A stretch of 64,000 nt of DNA. Origin: Mactra quadrangularis (lineage: Eukaryota > Mollusca > Bivalvia > Venerida > Mactridae). This document shows, in pieces, positions 1-11,640 of the stretch. A model generated the notes under the pieces. The model was not told where the DNA came from and did no database searches. It was given only the letters and a program-made list of their open reading frames with translations. The translations under genes and the position numbers were made by a program. The DNA is taken from NCBI GenBank assembly GCA_025267735.1, contig CM046294.1, positions 47,236,070-47,300,069 of the forward strand, written 5' to 3'. Numbering within the stretch: position 1 is the first letter of the stretch; every line of letters begins with the position of its first letter.

Positions 1-160
1 TGGGACTATGTGATGAAGCAATATGCAAAGTATTAGGCTGCTGCATGTTATAGTTGCTGAGAAAACTGCGACGGAAATTTTGTAACGGACGGACGCACGG
101 ACGGACAGACGGACAACAGCATAACATAATACGTCCGTTTTTTCAAAACGGGCGTATAAA
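1..160 (+). mobile_element. 3' tail of a family-A core-repeat element, cut by window edge
   Basis: The segment holds a GGACG-rich stretch (about 92-118), then a perfect 7-bp hairpin (CCGTTTT, loop TTC, AAAACGG) followed by GCGTATAA. The same tail closes the long element at 31035-33190, so this is the end of a related copy. The upstream body (1-90) is not the same sequence as the body of that copy, so it is a variant. Seen directly in the sequence; assignment to a pearl/Helitron-like group is inference. Confidence 0.7.
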
Positions 161-312
161 AACCTGAAAACGGTAATTTGAAATCATATTTCTTCATAAT
201 TTAATAGCAAAACATAGTCTAATTTGTTGTGAAAAACCTGAACTTCAGGCATATGCCTGAAAACTTTCACCCATGCATGTAAAATACAGTTTATTTTGTG
301 TTGTTTTTTCAG

Positions 313-350
313 TTAGATGAGTGAACTGGTGCCATATTGTTAACATTAAG
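313..350 (+). other. possible 38-nt non-coding exon
   Basis: A T-rich tract ending TTTTTTCAG lies directly before 313 and a strong donor GTAAGA follows 350. The segment has stop codons in all three frames, so if it is an exon it is untranslated or contains a terminus. Chance matches to splice signals are common in AT-rich DNA; only transcript data would decide. Confidence 0.15.
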
Positions 351-594
351 GTAAGAAGCAAGACAATTAAATATTGAATAATGATACACAACAATCAAAT
401 CATTGAAGTAGAGGTATCTTTTGCATGGTTATGTAAGACAATAACCAGAATTAAGCGATATAAATTTTGGCATCCAACCCATTATGATCGGAAAGTCAGT
501 CAGTTGAGCCCAACCAATTTCTCCGATGAATCAATTGTGGATTTTGCCACCGATTGACATCACTAGAATCTTCGATAGGTTTCGACTTGTATAG

Positions 595-890
595 CCGGCC
601 AGCTAGCTCTGTTGGTAGCACCAAATACTACTGATTAAGGGGTTGAGGGTTCAATAGCCAGGCGGGGCATACTTTCATGGAGCTTGGTCATAAACTATTT
701 CTACGGCCATTCTCCCTCCTACCAATGATTTTTTATTATTTAGGGCAGTTGTCAGTCACTGACAAAAGTATGAGCTTAGTAGACCGCCATTATATGACCT
801 ATACAATGTGTTGCTATGGCGTAAAACCAAACAAACAACTTGTTATATAAAAACCAAACAAACGACTTGTTATATAACGTAAGCCTTTTG
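595..890 (+). mobile_element. tRNA-derived SINE, family B, copy 1
   Basis: A box A-like stretch (605-623, TAGCTCTGTTGGTAGCACC) and a box B-like stretch (648-659) are spaced as in an RNA polymerase III promoter derived from a tRNA. A body with GGGCAGT..GTC.GTCACT follows, then the tail TGGCGTAAAACCAAACAAAC. The copy at 37060-37370 shares the body and tail. The tail block plus ACTTGTTATATA is duplicated in tandem (about 822-880), and GACTTGTATA before the head may be the other target-site copy. Confidence 0.7.
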
Positions 891-1082
891 GCGAAATCGC
901 CAGTCTACAAAGACTGTATATGAAGTGTGGCAGCAGCATTGAGTTAGTCATTGAATCATGAGAAAATTTCGGTCATTAGAATTGTTTGATGCAAAAAATA
1001 GAAATAGAAGTAGATAGTAGTAGATAATTGTTCATAGATACCATATATAAATGTTTATTATGGAAATGAACTATTAAGTAAT

Positions 1083-1864
1083 TCCGTATTTTCCACAGGG
1101 AATTGTCAAGTTACCTCCCTTTGATTTTTCAAACATACCTTTCATATACTTATTGATAATATCATAATTGCAGTTGTACCCCTTGTATCCAGGACTAACC
1201 TTGATCCGCGGTGTTAAGCATTCAAAATATAAAAGGTCACTTAAAACATTTAATGTCACTGTTAACCTGCTTAATTGACACTATCATTTTATTTTGCACC
1301 AATATCAATCAATTAATAATCCTGTCCGAAATGCAATAAAAAACAATTGAAACACATAAAAACAAACTACAACTGTATTACGGCAGCCATCTTAAAACAT
1401 GTACTTTAGATTTGCGGGCTGTGACGTCATTGAAAAAAGGCCAATTAAAAATTATTCTTTTGTGTCTTGTATCACATATTTGACGAAAAACATTGCAGAC
1501 AAACTTTGTGGTTAAGTAATTTTTATGTTTTCCGTACATAAATTGTTTATGTTAAAATCAACATATTTTGGAATAAGAAAAGTGTGTAATTGTGAAATCT
1601 CAAACAAATTTAGCAAAAAAAAACTATTTAAAACACATTCTGTTTAAGTTAACAGATCAATACTGTAGAGTAAACCCAGTAGTAAACGTGATGTCAGGTT
1701 ATAGCCTCGATTTCAAAATCTCGCGAGAGTATGAACATAAACAAAAATGGCCGCGAATCAAGGTTGGTCGCAAACTGAGGTACGTCGACGATATACAAGT
1801 ATATAAAAGGTATGTTTGAAAAATCAAAGGGAGGTAACTTGACAATTCCCTGTGGTATTTTCAG
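1083..1864. mobile_element. long-arm inverted-repeat element (MULE-like MITE) with 11-bp target duplication
   Basis: The left arm (about 1083-1225) is matched by the reverse complement of the right arm (about 1740-1864). About 55 bp around CAGGGAATTGTCAAG is almost perfect, and a weaker inner match lies around CCGCG.ATCAAGGTT.GTC. The element is bounded by TATTAAGTAAT at 1072-1082 and 1865-1875. Long arms plus a 9-11 bp target duplication are typical of Mutator-like elements. No transposase is visible, so it is non-autonomous. The small reading frames in both arms mirror each other and are artefacts. Confidence 0.7.
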
Positions 1865-2042
1865 TATTAAGTAATGACAAGAATAACATTATAATATACT
1901 TACGTGAAATGTTGATGTTTATACTTGTTGATGTTTATAATGCTCTAGTAAACCATAGTTACACTCTAAGTAAACTGAAAAATTGACAAGAAAAATGACA
2001 TAAATTTAGAAATGTACAATGTACAACAATCAAACATATAAA

Positions 2043-3350
2043 TGAGAGGGCCATGATAGCCCTTTCTCGCTCACCCAAATACCATGGATAATTTACATAA
2101 ATCAGAAAAATATAAGAATCAAGGAATGAAATCTTTGGTATGTGGTATGATAGTAAAATTACCCCTCAAAAGTGTAAACTAAGTTCTACCATATCTGGGC
2201 AAGGTGACCTAATGTTTTGACCCCAGTTAAGCTTAAAAACTTTTTCACAAAATTTCAGGGTATTCCGATAGGCAATATGGCATTTTGTGATAAGATTTTT
2301 TTCATATTTGAGCAATGTGTCCTAGTTTTTGACCTTATAGGGGACCCATACTTGAACTGGACCTAGCAATAATCAAATTAACCATACAGATTTTTTTAAT
2401 TGATTTAAATGTGGCATTTAACACATATTTAGGTTATATATATGATGGCCAGATCTTCCTAGTACAGTTTCCTGGACACTTTTCTATCACCAGTACTAAC
2501 TTACACTACCTTGATGCCGACAATTCATGTACAGGGTATGACCTACCGCGACGGCGAAAGAACCAAAGACCTCCGGATTCGAAGTCAGACATGCTAACCA
2601 CTATGTAGGCTGCGGCTCAACCATAAAGATAACTTTCAAGGATATGAAGCCTATAAAGTGTCAACAAGGTATTTCCATTTTAGGGCATAGTGACCTAGTT
2701 TTATTTATTATTAATTATTAACTTATTGGAGTTAACGTTGTGTCAACACAATTTATGTCATTTTACGGCGTCTAGCGCACCTAACCTTCCTGGACCATTG
2801 TCTATACCCAGTACTCACCTACCCTTTCACAAAGCTGGAAACTTCTCCATATTATCTAATCAATGGTGGAAAATCGACAATATTGTAAAATTTTCATGGA
2901 AGGGTATAACCTCCACGGGTGGGATTTGAACCCGCACCCCCTCGGGCTTGAGATTCCAAATCCTGGCGCGCTACCAACTGCGCTATCAACCCGGGTTCAT
3001 AGTGACCTAGATTTTTACCCTAGAATACACTTACATAAATCAGACTGGGATTTTATCAAATCAAAATTTCAGACAAAATTCCAGGATATTTCATTTGTAG
3101 AAAGTTTGGATTTCCATGGAAGGAATTGTGACCTATGTTTGAACATATTTGAGCTCTGTGACCTACTTTTGGACCAAAGGGAACCCATGCTAAACATATC
3201 CGAGATATGATTGGGGCTAACATCCATACTAAGTTTCAAGACAATTGAGGCAAAAAGTGTGCTTGCAAGAGTGTTAAGGAAACTATGTGTGAACAGACGA
3301 CAGACATTGAGTGATCCTAATAGCTCACCCTGAGCTTATAGCCCAGGAGA
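2043..3350 (+). mobile_element. family-D core-repeat element (TGACCT-rich), split by a SINE
   Basis: It starts with a hairpin-like head (GAGAGGGC...GCCCTTTCTC) and ends with a TAGCTCACCCTGAGCTTATAGC-type tail near 3320-3350. In between are diverged units carrying GTGACCTA..TTTTGACC at about 2205, 2328, 2690/3003, 3129 and 3158. TGACCTAGTTTTTGACC-type repeats are, as I recall, widespread in bivalve genomes. A SINE (2699-2997) interrupts the unit at 2690. No coding capacity is visible. Confidence 0.6.
2699..2997 (-). mobile_element. tRNA-derived SINE, family A, copy 1, full length with 13-bp TSD
   Basis: Read on the minus strand it begins with a tRNA-like head (box A TAGCGCAGTTGGTAGCGCG; box B GGTTCAAATCC; CCCGGGT pairing with ACCCG), passes through a ~170-bp body, and ends in an AT-rich tail rich in TAAATAA. 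It is flanked by CATAGTGACCTAG at 2686-2698 and 2998-3010. Other copies are at 7005, 8180, 9090/11123, 13070 and 21165. Confidence 0.9.
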
Positions 3351-3629
3351 GCTTTAAATCATAATAAATACAAGGGTGTGGAATTTCAATGGCTGACTTG
3401 TCAAAGTCATATTTGGATAGTTGACAAGAAACACTATCCTAATTGTCAGTAGAAAAATATTTTTTTTTATCTTTAGACAAGCGAAATTTTGCAGTAAACA
3501 GGAGATAAACAGATATAAGTAGAATAAATTTGAAATTTCACACCCTTGTACAATACAATACAAAACAATACAAATAATTCCTACCAAAGTATCTTATATC
3601 ACAGTATCTTGTAACCTTAGAGAAGAAAT

Positions 3630-3969
3630 TATAATAAAAAAGCAAAAAACAAACAAAAAGTCAGTTAGGGTAGATTATTTCAAAATAATGCCAAAAACCC
3701 TCCACCCAGCCACGCAATATGACCAATAACCCTACATAAATCTTCAGTGGTCTCGAGTATCAATGCAGTATGACCGGAAATATCCAGGCCAGTTATATTT
3801 AAGTTTCCTTTGAGTTGTATGCCGGAGGTATCGCTATAACTCAATCCCTCCTTTCAACTGTGTCAGCATTTTTTTTGTATTCAATTAAGTTTGGGGGATG
3901 CAGTTTGTAATGTTTGAAATGCAGAGAAGTAGGGGACTATCAGACTGAGGGACAAATAGAAATACTTAC
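3630..3969. other. unassigned AT-rich spacer
   Basis: No gene, inverted repeat or recognisable element seen. It ends at the donor of the candidate exon at 3970. Confidence 0.5.
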
Positions 3970-4020
3970 AAAAAGTGATCACAAACATAAAGCTGACAAT
4001 GAGCATGAAGATCATGACAG
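3970..4020 (-). CDS. candidate 51-nt host exon encoding a hydrophobic segment
   Basis: On the minus strand, CCAACTTTCCAG precedes the segment and a consensus donor GTAAGTAT follows it. One frame (intron phase 1 on both sides) is open and reads VMIFMLIVSFMFVITF, a typical membrane-spanning stretch; that frame stays open upstream to about 4065. This suggests an exon of a multi-pass membrane protein. No neighbouring exon could be chained to it, and short hydrophobic frames are easily made by AT-rich DNA, so this is a candidate only. Confidence 0.35.
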
Positions 4021-4984
4021 CTGGAAAGTTGGTGCAGTAAATTCTTTCAGAGGAGCATTAGGTTCATTGAGCCTATATAATTAGTTCTCGTACAAAATAT
4101 TTACACTAATGTGCTATAAACTCAATCAAACAAGTAGCATTAGGCAAAAAAGGTAATAAATAAATTTTTCCAGCAATTTTCAAGACAGAAATACAATGTG
4201 CACATAAATTTAAATCAATGTAAAATATAATCTAATTAAGTTTGATTTAAACTCAGGTTTTTTGTACTCTTAAGTTAAATAGTTCAATCACAAAGTAATT
4301 AATTTATACATCTAATGAATTAAAATGAACATGACCTCATACCCGAAGATGGTACCCATGTACTGACTTAGATACAATCAGAAACATTACATTTAACCAT
4401 ATGATTAGAGCAGCAATCATTCACTGGAAAGTTGATTCGATACTTTTTCTTTCAATTCAATTTTTTTTATTTGATTCATTTAATATAATTTACTTCAAAT
4501 ATGCATTTATACATTTATTTGAGCTTAAATCTAAATAATATGATTAAATAAAAGTGTTACTGAAATTTGATAACACGAAACTCGAAAATCTGCTAAATTA
4601 ATATTTGCTTTTTCTAAGTACGAAATGGATTGGGTACGAATGTCAAGCTAGCGAAAATGTATTATTAATGTAATTTCGACTAAAAACGTGTAGACAGCAT
4701 GGAGCATAAATTGTAGAAAGATGCAGTTCTTGATATACCATTGTACATATAACATAAACCTACACTGGGTAGGCAAATATATTAAAATTTGAATTAACTA
4801 ACATCAAACCTTGACTTGTGCGAGCAGAGCTAAACTTCCGGTTTGTCAGAACAAGTAAAATTCAAATACACTGACCAAATCAGCGTAGGATCCGGGCATA
4901 AACTACAAATATATTTTTGGAACAGAGTTTCCAAGAAGTGCTACTTAAAATCGTAATGGAAACTTTTAGAGAAATGTAACAAAG
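4021..4984. other. unassigned AT-rich spacer
   Basis: No convincing gene. Around 4615-4655 there is a GTACGAA...GGGTACGAATGT motif that recurs near 55780-55810, probably fragments of the same old repeat. Confidence 0.4.
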
Positions 4985-5166
4985 CGAAACCCAGTTTTAC
5001 TGTCAACATACTTAATTTGTCTTTTAGGTGGGCCTTTGCTTTTATCGTTATAACTTATGTAGACATGTTTAAAGGTCAGCATCGAATCGAAACTCGCGGG
5101 TGCTGAATAGAAATCGAATCGGCTCCCTTGCAATCGAGTTTCAATGTATCAAATCATTGCAGCCCT
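4985..5166 (-). mobile_element. terminal fragment of a hAT-like element
   Basis: Read on the minus strand from 5166 it starts TAGGGCTGCAATGATTTGA and continues with CGATTCGATT-type subterminal repeats and CTGACCTTTAAAC. TAGGGCTGCAA-like ends with CGATTCG subterminal repeats are typical of animal hAT elements. The same sequence, with a slightly different terminus, forms the left end of the insertion at 9108-11122. I did not find the other end. Confidence 0.6.
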
Positions 5167-5169
5167 ACA

Positions 5170-6356
5170 TATCATACTGTTTACACTAGTTATTCAAATG
5201 GTGTTACCGACTACAAAATATTTTTTCAGAGACTTGACAACTCATTGATGTCTTAGTAATTGAAATCACTAATTATTGGTTACTTTAATATTTATTGAGA
5301 TTTATAATTTTCTGTGTTAAGACTAAATCATAATCGATAATTCATGTATGCCAATCAGCGTTGTTTAACTGTTGATGTATGTGCCAGTGACAATTAAATA
5401 AAATTTATCAATAAATAGTCAGAGCTTTTATTCAGTACTTGGGGAAGGGGCCTGGGGCCTTTTTATATAGAGAACATTTAAGGAAATTCTATCACAGTTT
5501 CATAGAAAGGGGAACAAAATATCCAAGGTAAACTCCAAATTTGGGGAAAACTGCATGATTTTAAAGAAATTTCAAGAGGGGAAGGCGCCTGTTAACCTGA
5601 TAGTATACATTATTTTATATATTTCAAAATTATAAAAATAATCATTTTAAAACCATTGTAACATCATTAAGCCATGATTTTGTAAAATATCTTTGTAACA
5701 TATATAAGTAATAAGTTGGCAAATACTTCCAAATGTCAGTATAACATTTCATTAGTGAACTGCATTGAAAATTAAAATATCAATGATCATAGCATACAGA
5801 CCTTATTTTTCTACATTTATTTTAGATACACATGTAACATGTTATTACATCACATTTTAAAGTCAAGGGCTGAACAAAACCCCTTTTTGTAACTCCCCTT
5901 TATTTTTAAATTGAGCAACACTAGTATTTTGTTCAGCTTTGAAGTCATATACATACAAATCATCAGTCTAATACTTTATACCAGATATCAATCTTTATCT
6001 ATAGTACACGAAGTCATGAGCACATGTAAATACCACATTCACATAAAGAATTATTGCTATACCTAAAATTAAAGAATAACACTCTATACCCTCTCCTTCC
6101 TGTATCAAAGAACAAATAAAGCTACAATACATCATTACTGGTAAAAAACAATGGTCATTTTTCTAGTTAATCTTTGTGTACTTCAATACAAGTACTGTAT
6201 ATATGTAGAAGCACCTTAGCTAGATTCCCATACTATACCCGACTACTGTCCATTGTACAAGTACATAAGGTTTACTTCAATCCAACAATCTTAAACAGTA
6301 TAACCACCCTGAACCATGGTAAATACATGACTTAAGTCTGTTTGGACAAGTTATCC
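5170..6356. other. unassigned AT-rich spacer
   Basis: No gene, RNA gene or repeat recognised. Confidence 0.4.
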
Positions 6357-6550
6357 TTTTTTTTGTATTCTATAATCTAGATTTCCAGATTTGTTATTTT
6401 TCTTTTTTCTATCATACTTTTATTTCCTTTTATGTTCATTTTTCTTTTTTTCTATCCTATTTTTTTATCATATTTTTCTTTCTTTTTATTTCAATTTTTC
6501 TTTTTTCTATCCTATTTTTTTTCTTGTATGAGCATTTTTTTTTCTTCAAT
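6357..6550 (+). repeat. T/C-rich low-complexity tract
   Basis: Long runs of T with interspersed C, including repeated TTTTTCTATCCTATTTTTT blocks; simple-sequence expansion on the plus strand. Confidence 0.8.
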
Positions 6551-7004
6551 GTGACTTTAGCCATAGTAGATCACTACCTAGCATCATTAGTAACAACTAC
6601 ATATATTTTGAAATATTTTTTATTTTAGTCATTTATATTGAAAATAAAATCATTTAACGATGTATGACATCATTTGTTTGATACATGAAGTGAAGGTAAG
6701 ACTATCGTTCTATTAATATGTAGCTTTATATGTGAACAATGATTTTACACAGCCACACTTGGCATACTCTCATTCTAAAGGTTGAATTAGGTACTTAGGT
6801 GCTCAGACTGTATGACATTGAAGAAAAGACTTCATTTTGACTTTATTAATTTAACAAATCTTAAGTATGATTTTTTCAATGAAACCTCACAATATTAATC
6901 AATACATTTACGTACATGTGTACAATTAATAAACTTAAGAAATTACTTAATTAATTTAAGAAAACATTGCAGTGATTATTTTTATATACTGGTTTAGCAC
7001 TGTG

Positions 7005-7215
7005 TCAAAACAATAAGTTATTTTACTGTGGACAGCTCACCTAACCTAGCTTTCCTGGACACTTAATAACCAGTACTCACCAACCCTTCCATAAGACCGG
7101 CAACTTCTCTATATACATGTACCTTATTATTAAATGGAGGAAAAATTTACATTTTCAACATATTTTCATGGAAGGGTATATTAACCTCCCGGAGATGATT
7201 TCAAACCCTTACTAC
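7005..7215 (-). mobile_element. SINE family A fragment without tRNA head
   Basis: It matches the SINE body (CACCTAACCTAGCTTTCCTGG, CAGTACTCACC, CATGGAAGGGTATA) but stops near the point where the tRNA-like head should begin. It is an old, diverged, head-less copy. Confidence 0.75.
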
Positions 7216-7340
7216 ACAGATATTTTTTCTTTCAATGCAGTCAAATGGTACAAAAATTACAAAATAAAGGTTTGAACATTATTTGACAAATGTTACAATG
7301 GTTATCACAAATGAATGTCTTGTCATTCAATTTTTAGATA

Positions 7341-7933
7341 CAGTAGAACCTGAGAATATTACTCAGTCCCAGGACTGACCAGAATGTCCAGTCTTCCCTA
7401 ATGTCCTGTTTTCTCAATGTGACATACAATATTACACAGTCCCAGGACTGACCAGACTGTCCAGTCTTTGCTAATGTCCTGTTTTCTCAATGTGACATAC
7501 AATATTACACAGTCCCAGGACTGACCAGACTGTCCAGTCTTCTCAATGTGACATACAATATTACACAGTCCCAGTACTGACCAGACTGTCCAGTCTTCTC
7601 AATGTGACATACAATATTACACAGTCCCAGAACTGACCAGACTGTCCAGTCTTCTCAATGTGACATACAATATTACACAGCCCCAGGACTGACCAGACTG
7701 TCCTGTCTTCACTAATGTCCTGTTTTCTCAATGTGACATACAATATTACACAGTCCCAGGACTGACCAGACTGTCCAGTCTTCGCTAATGTCCTGTTTTC
7801 TCAATGTGACATACAATTATTGTATGGGATTTTTGTGATCAAGGTTTGTGTGTTTTCTCAACTTTTCACTTTCACTTTCACAACATGCAAAATTCTCAAC
7901 TTCTATGCACTGAATCATACAGCAGTTCTACTG
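7341..7933. mobile_element. Tc1/mariner-like MITE with internal 56/73-bp tandem repeats
   Basis: The ends are CAGTAGAACCTG (7341) and its inverted partner CAGTTCTACTG (7923-7933), flanked by TA on both sides, the Tc1/mariner target. The interior is a tandem array with units starting at 7364, 7437, 7510, 7566, 7622, 7678 and 7751 (each CAGTCCCAGGACTGACCAGA-like). Units are 73 bp, or 56 bp where a 17-bp block (TCGCTAATGTCCTGTTT-like) is missing. No transposase. Confidence 0.8.
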
Positions 7934-8179
7934 TATAAAAGGGTGGCTGTGTAACTCAGAACTGAATTTAATTTTGGACAACGAATACTTTATTAAAATA
8001 TAGACATTGATTGAATTTACTGTTGTACTTAATAATCTTAAGTAACTGCAATGGTTTTATTAATGATATAAAATGTATTGTTAAATTTTATTTCAACGGT
8101 CAGTGGCACATACATTTACCCTGTGTATTTAAATACTTACTACAATACATCTGTATTCAATTTATGAATATTTATTTAT

Positions 8180-8457
8180 TTATTGGAGTTAACGCCGTAT
8201 CAACACAATATAGGTCATTTTACAGCGTCCAGCGCACCTAACCTAGCTTTCCTGGACCATTGTCTATAATTAGTACTCACCTACCCTTCCACAAGGCCAG
8301 AAACTTCTCCATATTATCAGATCAATGGAGGAAAATCGACATTATTGTCAAATTTTCATGAAAGGGTATAACCTACCTGGGTGGGATTCGAACCTGCACC
8401 CCCTCGGGCACGAGTATCCAAATCCCGGCGCTCTACCTACTGCGCTATCTACCCGGG
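8180..8457 (-). mobile_element. SINE family A, copy with tRNA head
   Basis: It carries the full body and the head (box B GGTTCGAATCC, box A-like TAGCGCAGTAGGTAGAGCG on the minus strand). A TTTATTTATT-rich 3' tail lies at 8165-8182. No clear target-site duplication was seen. Confidence 0.85.
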
Positions 8458-8726
8458 TTTTCACTTGTGCCCTTTATGTAGATCATTTAATAAGAAACAG
8501 CATAATTAATTATCTTAAATAAGATTGGACAAATCAAATATACATGTATAATATACAATGTATAGCTTATATCTAAATATTTGTTTAATTTTTTTTACAA
8601 ATTTTGATTTAATTAAATTGTTGTTTTCTTAATTAAGATTATTTTGAATTAGTATTTACATAAATTTTATGGCTAAAGCCAGTAAAAATAATCACTCATT
8701 GCCGCTGGACTAATCAAAGCATTTTT

Positions 8727-8815
8727 ATCTTAACCTGGATTAAGTGGTCACCTGCTGTAAGCAGCCAATATTGTCACTTCCCTTCACTGGCTGCTTAATG
8801 CAGGTTATACTGTAT
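8727..8815. mobile_element. palindromic micro-MITE (~85 bp), copy 1
   Basis: The ends AACCTGGATTAAG and CTTAATGCAGGTT are inverted repeats with one mismatch, around an inner GGTCACC and paired TAAGCAGCC / GGCTGCTTA blocks. The right side continues to ACTGTA. The element at 35277-35359 has the same order of blocks. Confidence 0.6.
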
Positions 8816-9089
8816 TGTAAACAACTTGTACAAGTTTTATCAGAGGTCCACATTGAAGATTGGATTCATCAAAATGTGTATCCATTGTTAAATAAAGTCT
8901 ATATCATTATAATTATTATCATTTTAATTTATCACTACATGTATAAATAAAATAGTAATCAATATTTATTTAAATCAGCAGGGTTTTATGATGTTTTTAT
9001 TAATATTACTTGGACTTCAATATGAATGATATGAATTACAACTAGCTTTTCACATGGCTATGTTGACATATAATTTATTCATTTATTTG

Positions 9090-9107
9090 AGTTAACGCCG
9101 TATCAAC
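9090..9107 (-). mobile_element. 3' end of a family-A SINE, separated from the rest by a hAT insertion
   Basis: GAGTTAACGCCGTATCAAC is the 3' end of the SINE body. The SINE resumes at 11123 with the same GTATCAAC. Removing 9108-11122 plus one 8-bp copy restores an uninterrupted SINE like that at 13070-13360. Confidence 0.85.
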
Positions 9108-11122
9108 TAGATACATTGAAACTCGACTGCAAGGGCGCCGATTCGATTTCGATTCGGGACCCATGAATTTCAATTCGATTCTGACCTTTAAACGTATCTA
9201 CTTAAGTTATAAGCATAAAAGCAAAAGGGCACCTAAAAGATACTAACTCCCCGCAACGGTTATTTCCCTTTATTAAATCAAGTAGCAAGGTATTATCTGC
9301 AGTATATTAAGAGCTGCATATTCTGAAACAATTTATGTTTTATGTTGTATAATATACACAGAGTCCCGGGACTCAGTGGTGTAAAACATATTGAGTCCCA
9401 ATTCAAATGTGATGAGTCCAGAATTATAAAAATGTTGATGCTTATCCTGGTGTCATTTGTTTTGACGCACTTAAGGCAACAAAGTGTGTATATCATGTGA
9501 TTTCAGAGAAGACCGAAATTACAACTAAAAATCGATGATTTCATTCCTTATGTACATTTTTGAACGTTTTCAAGGACATAACACTCGCTGAAAATGGTTA
9601 AATTATTATTGTAACCAAGGGCCATTGCAGCATCCATGTACTAAAAAAAAACTGTAATGTAACATGGAAAGTTTTAAACAAGCAAAATTATTACTGCGAG
9701 CACTCAGTCTGTTACATGATGCAAAAATATCCAAGAACTATTTCTTAGACAAATGAAAAAAATAGCTTGTCAATATTTTTTTCCTTCTGAAAAAACGGAC
9801 CCGGCACATATCAAAATCAGGTAACAAAATAATTACCCCTACATTCTACAAGATAATTAAGCAATTTTTCTGTATAATCAAAACATCTCGTCTAAATAAG
9901 TATAATTTTAAAAGTAAAATTTTGAATAACATAATATTTAAAAGCATTGAATCAAATGAACATATAAATATGACGGTCAGGCAATTAAAATCTGATTAGC
10001 GTTCGTGGACAATATAACGAGTACAGCTTTCTAAAGCGTGATTTTTTACCTTGTAACATTTTTTTTTCGCATGCCTATTGCATGTTTCTAAAAATAGACG
10101 TGTGTTTAATCGACCGAGAATGAAAAATATTCCCACGCTTATAATTGCAAAAATCGACATGCAAAGATTTTGGGCAATTTTGCATTGGTAAAATATTGGA
10201 AAATTGACCACGAAAGAAGTAAACTTAGATAATTTTATAAGTGCATCTCTTTTTTTTTATTTTAAACATAAAGCACATTCATCTTAATTGCAAAGTGTAG
10301 CCACGCTATCAGTGACGTCATACAAGATTGCACTGGTACGATAAAAAAATAAGATGTCAATGAAATATATGTGCGTCGAAACATGAGATAGGAAATTAAA
10401 AATTGCATTTTTATGTCTTGATAAGGACCAGTCTTTAAATTCTTTATCTAATAGCCAAGATTCTTTGAATGGCGACTGTGTTTAACTTTCTTTATTGGCG
10501 GCGCGGCCATTTTGTGGTTGCTACGCAAGGTGCGTTATCTAAACACGGCTTCATCCCACTTGCTTCCAGCTAACTTTCGTGAACGATAAACTTTGCCCAA
10601 TGAGAAATAAATCGATTAAACCAATGTGAAATGCACTTAAACAACGAACAGGTCATTTTTATTGAACGAAAAAATCCATTTACTACGGTTATATCGCAAA
10701 ACAGCTCTGAAAGTGTCATATTTCCTGTGGAAAAGCGTTTCGTCCTTGCTTTTTTTCGTCCCTGGCTGTTTTTATGCATAAATAGATATGTTTACGGTGT
10801 AAACGTGAACACTGATATATAGATATGTTTCAGTTGATATTACATTAATGATACATTTTCGCGACCTTTATATTCGTACCCAGTCCATTTCCTATTTAAA
10901 GAAGCAATCTTAATTTAGCAGATTTTCGGGTTTCATGTGAATCTAATTTGAGTAACACTTTTATTTTATCAATAATAAATAGTTTTAGTCCAAAATGAAT
11001 GTATAAATGCATATTTGGAGTAAATTTTTCTAATAGATGAATCGAATCGGAAAAAAATCGAATCAGAAGAAAAAATATCGAATCAAATCGAATCGACTTT
11101 CCGGTGAATCTTGGCATGTCTA
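9108..11122. mobile_element. 2.0-kb non-autonomous hAT-like insertion in a SINE
   Basis: It is flanked by the 8-bp duplication GTATCAAC (9100-9107 and 11123-11130), which fits the hAT target pattern nTnnnnAn. The ends are TAGATACATTG (left) and, inverted, TAGACATGCC (right), each followed by CGATTCGATT-type subterminal repeats. The left 150 bp matches the hAT end at 4985-5166 but lacks about 15 bp of its terminus (GGGCTGCAATGATTT). A CRE-like TGACGTCA is at 10313-10320 and a 14-bp palindrome GAGTCCCGGGACTC at 9361-9374. No transposase reading frame is visible. Confidence 0.75.
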
Positions 11123-11380
11123 GTATCAACACAATTATTATTACGGTGTCCAGTGCACCTAACCTAGCTTTCCTGGACCATTGTCTATAACCAGTACTCA
11201 CCTACCCTTCCACAAGGCCGGAAACTTCTCCATAATATCTAATCAATGGAGGAAAATCAACATTATTGTCAAATTTTCATGGAGGGTATAACCTCCCCGG
11301 ATTCAAACCCGCACCCCCTCAGGCACAATTTTAAGTATCCAAATCCCGGCGCGCTACCAACTGCACTATCGACCCGGGTT
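11123..11380 (-). mobile_element. 5' part of the interrupted family-A SINE (tRNA head)
   Basis: It carries the body and head, ending CCCGGGT on the right. The head has a short insertion (CACAATTTTAAGTATCC) and a deleted GGTGGG next to box B, so it is an older copy than the one at 13070. Confidence 0.85.
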
Positions 11381-11601
11381 TGATCACTTTTTAGGACCAT
11401 ATTTAATTTATATTCATTTTTGCATAAAAAATGACATTTTTATACAACTTTCTTTTCCTACAAATAGATGAAACCAAAACAAACAGAACGCAACAGACAC
11501 ATATTGGTTAGCTGCCCATGCATCTCTCATCGGGATATTTTTGTAATCACCGACATTTAGTATTCATCATTAGTTTGATTACAGAGAATATAAATAAACT
11601 T

Positions 11602-11640
11602 AAGGCCACAACAAGTTGATCATATGTTCTACGGATTTTT
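11602..11640. mobile_element. single arm of a foldback element
   Basis: GGCCACAACAAGTTGATCAT and the next ~16 bp match the arm of the complete 78-bp hairpin element at 50010-50087. The other arm was not found downstream, so this is a half element or the end of a larger relative. Confidence 0.5.

Noticed and set aside
7341..7933. CRISPR-like array (regular repeats and spacers)
   Set aside because: Units are contiguous tandem repeats without variable spacers, inside a TA-flanked MITE in a eukaryotic context.
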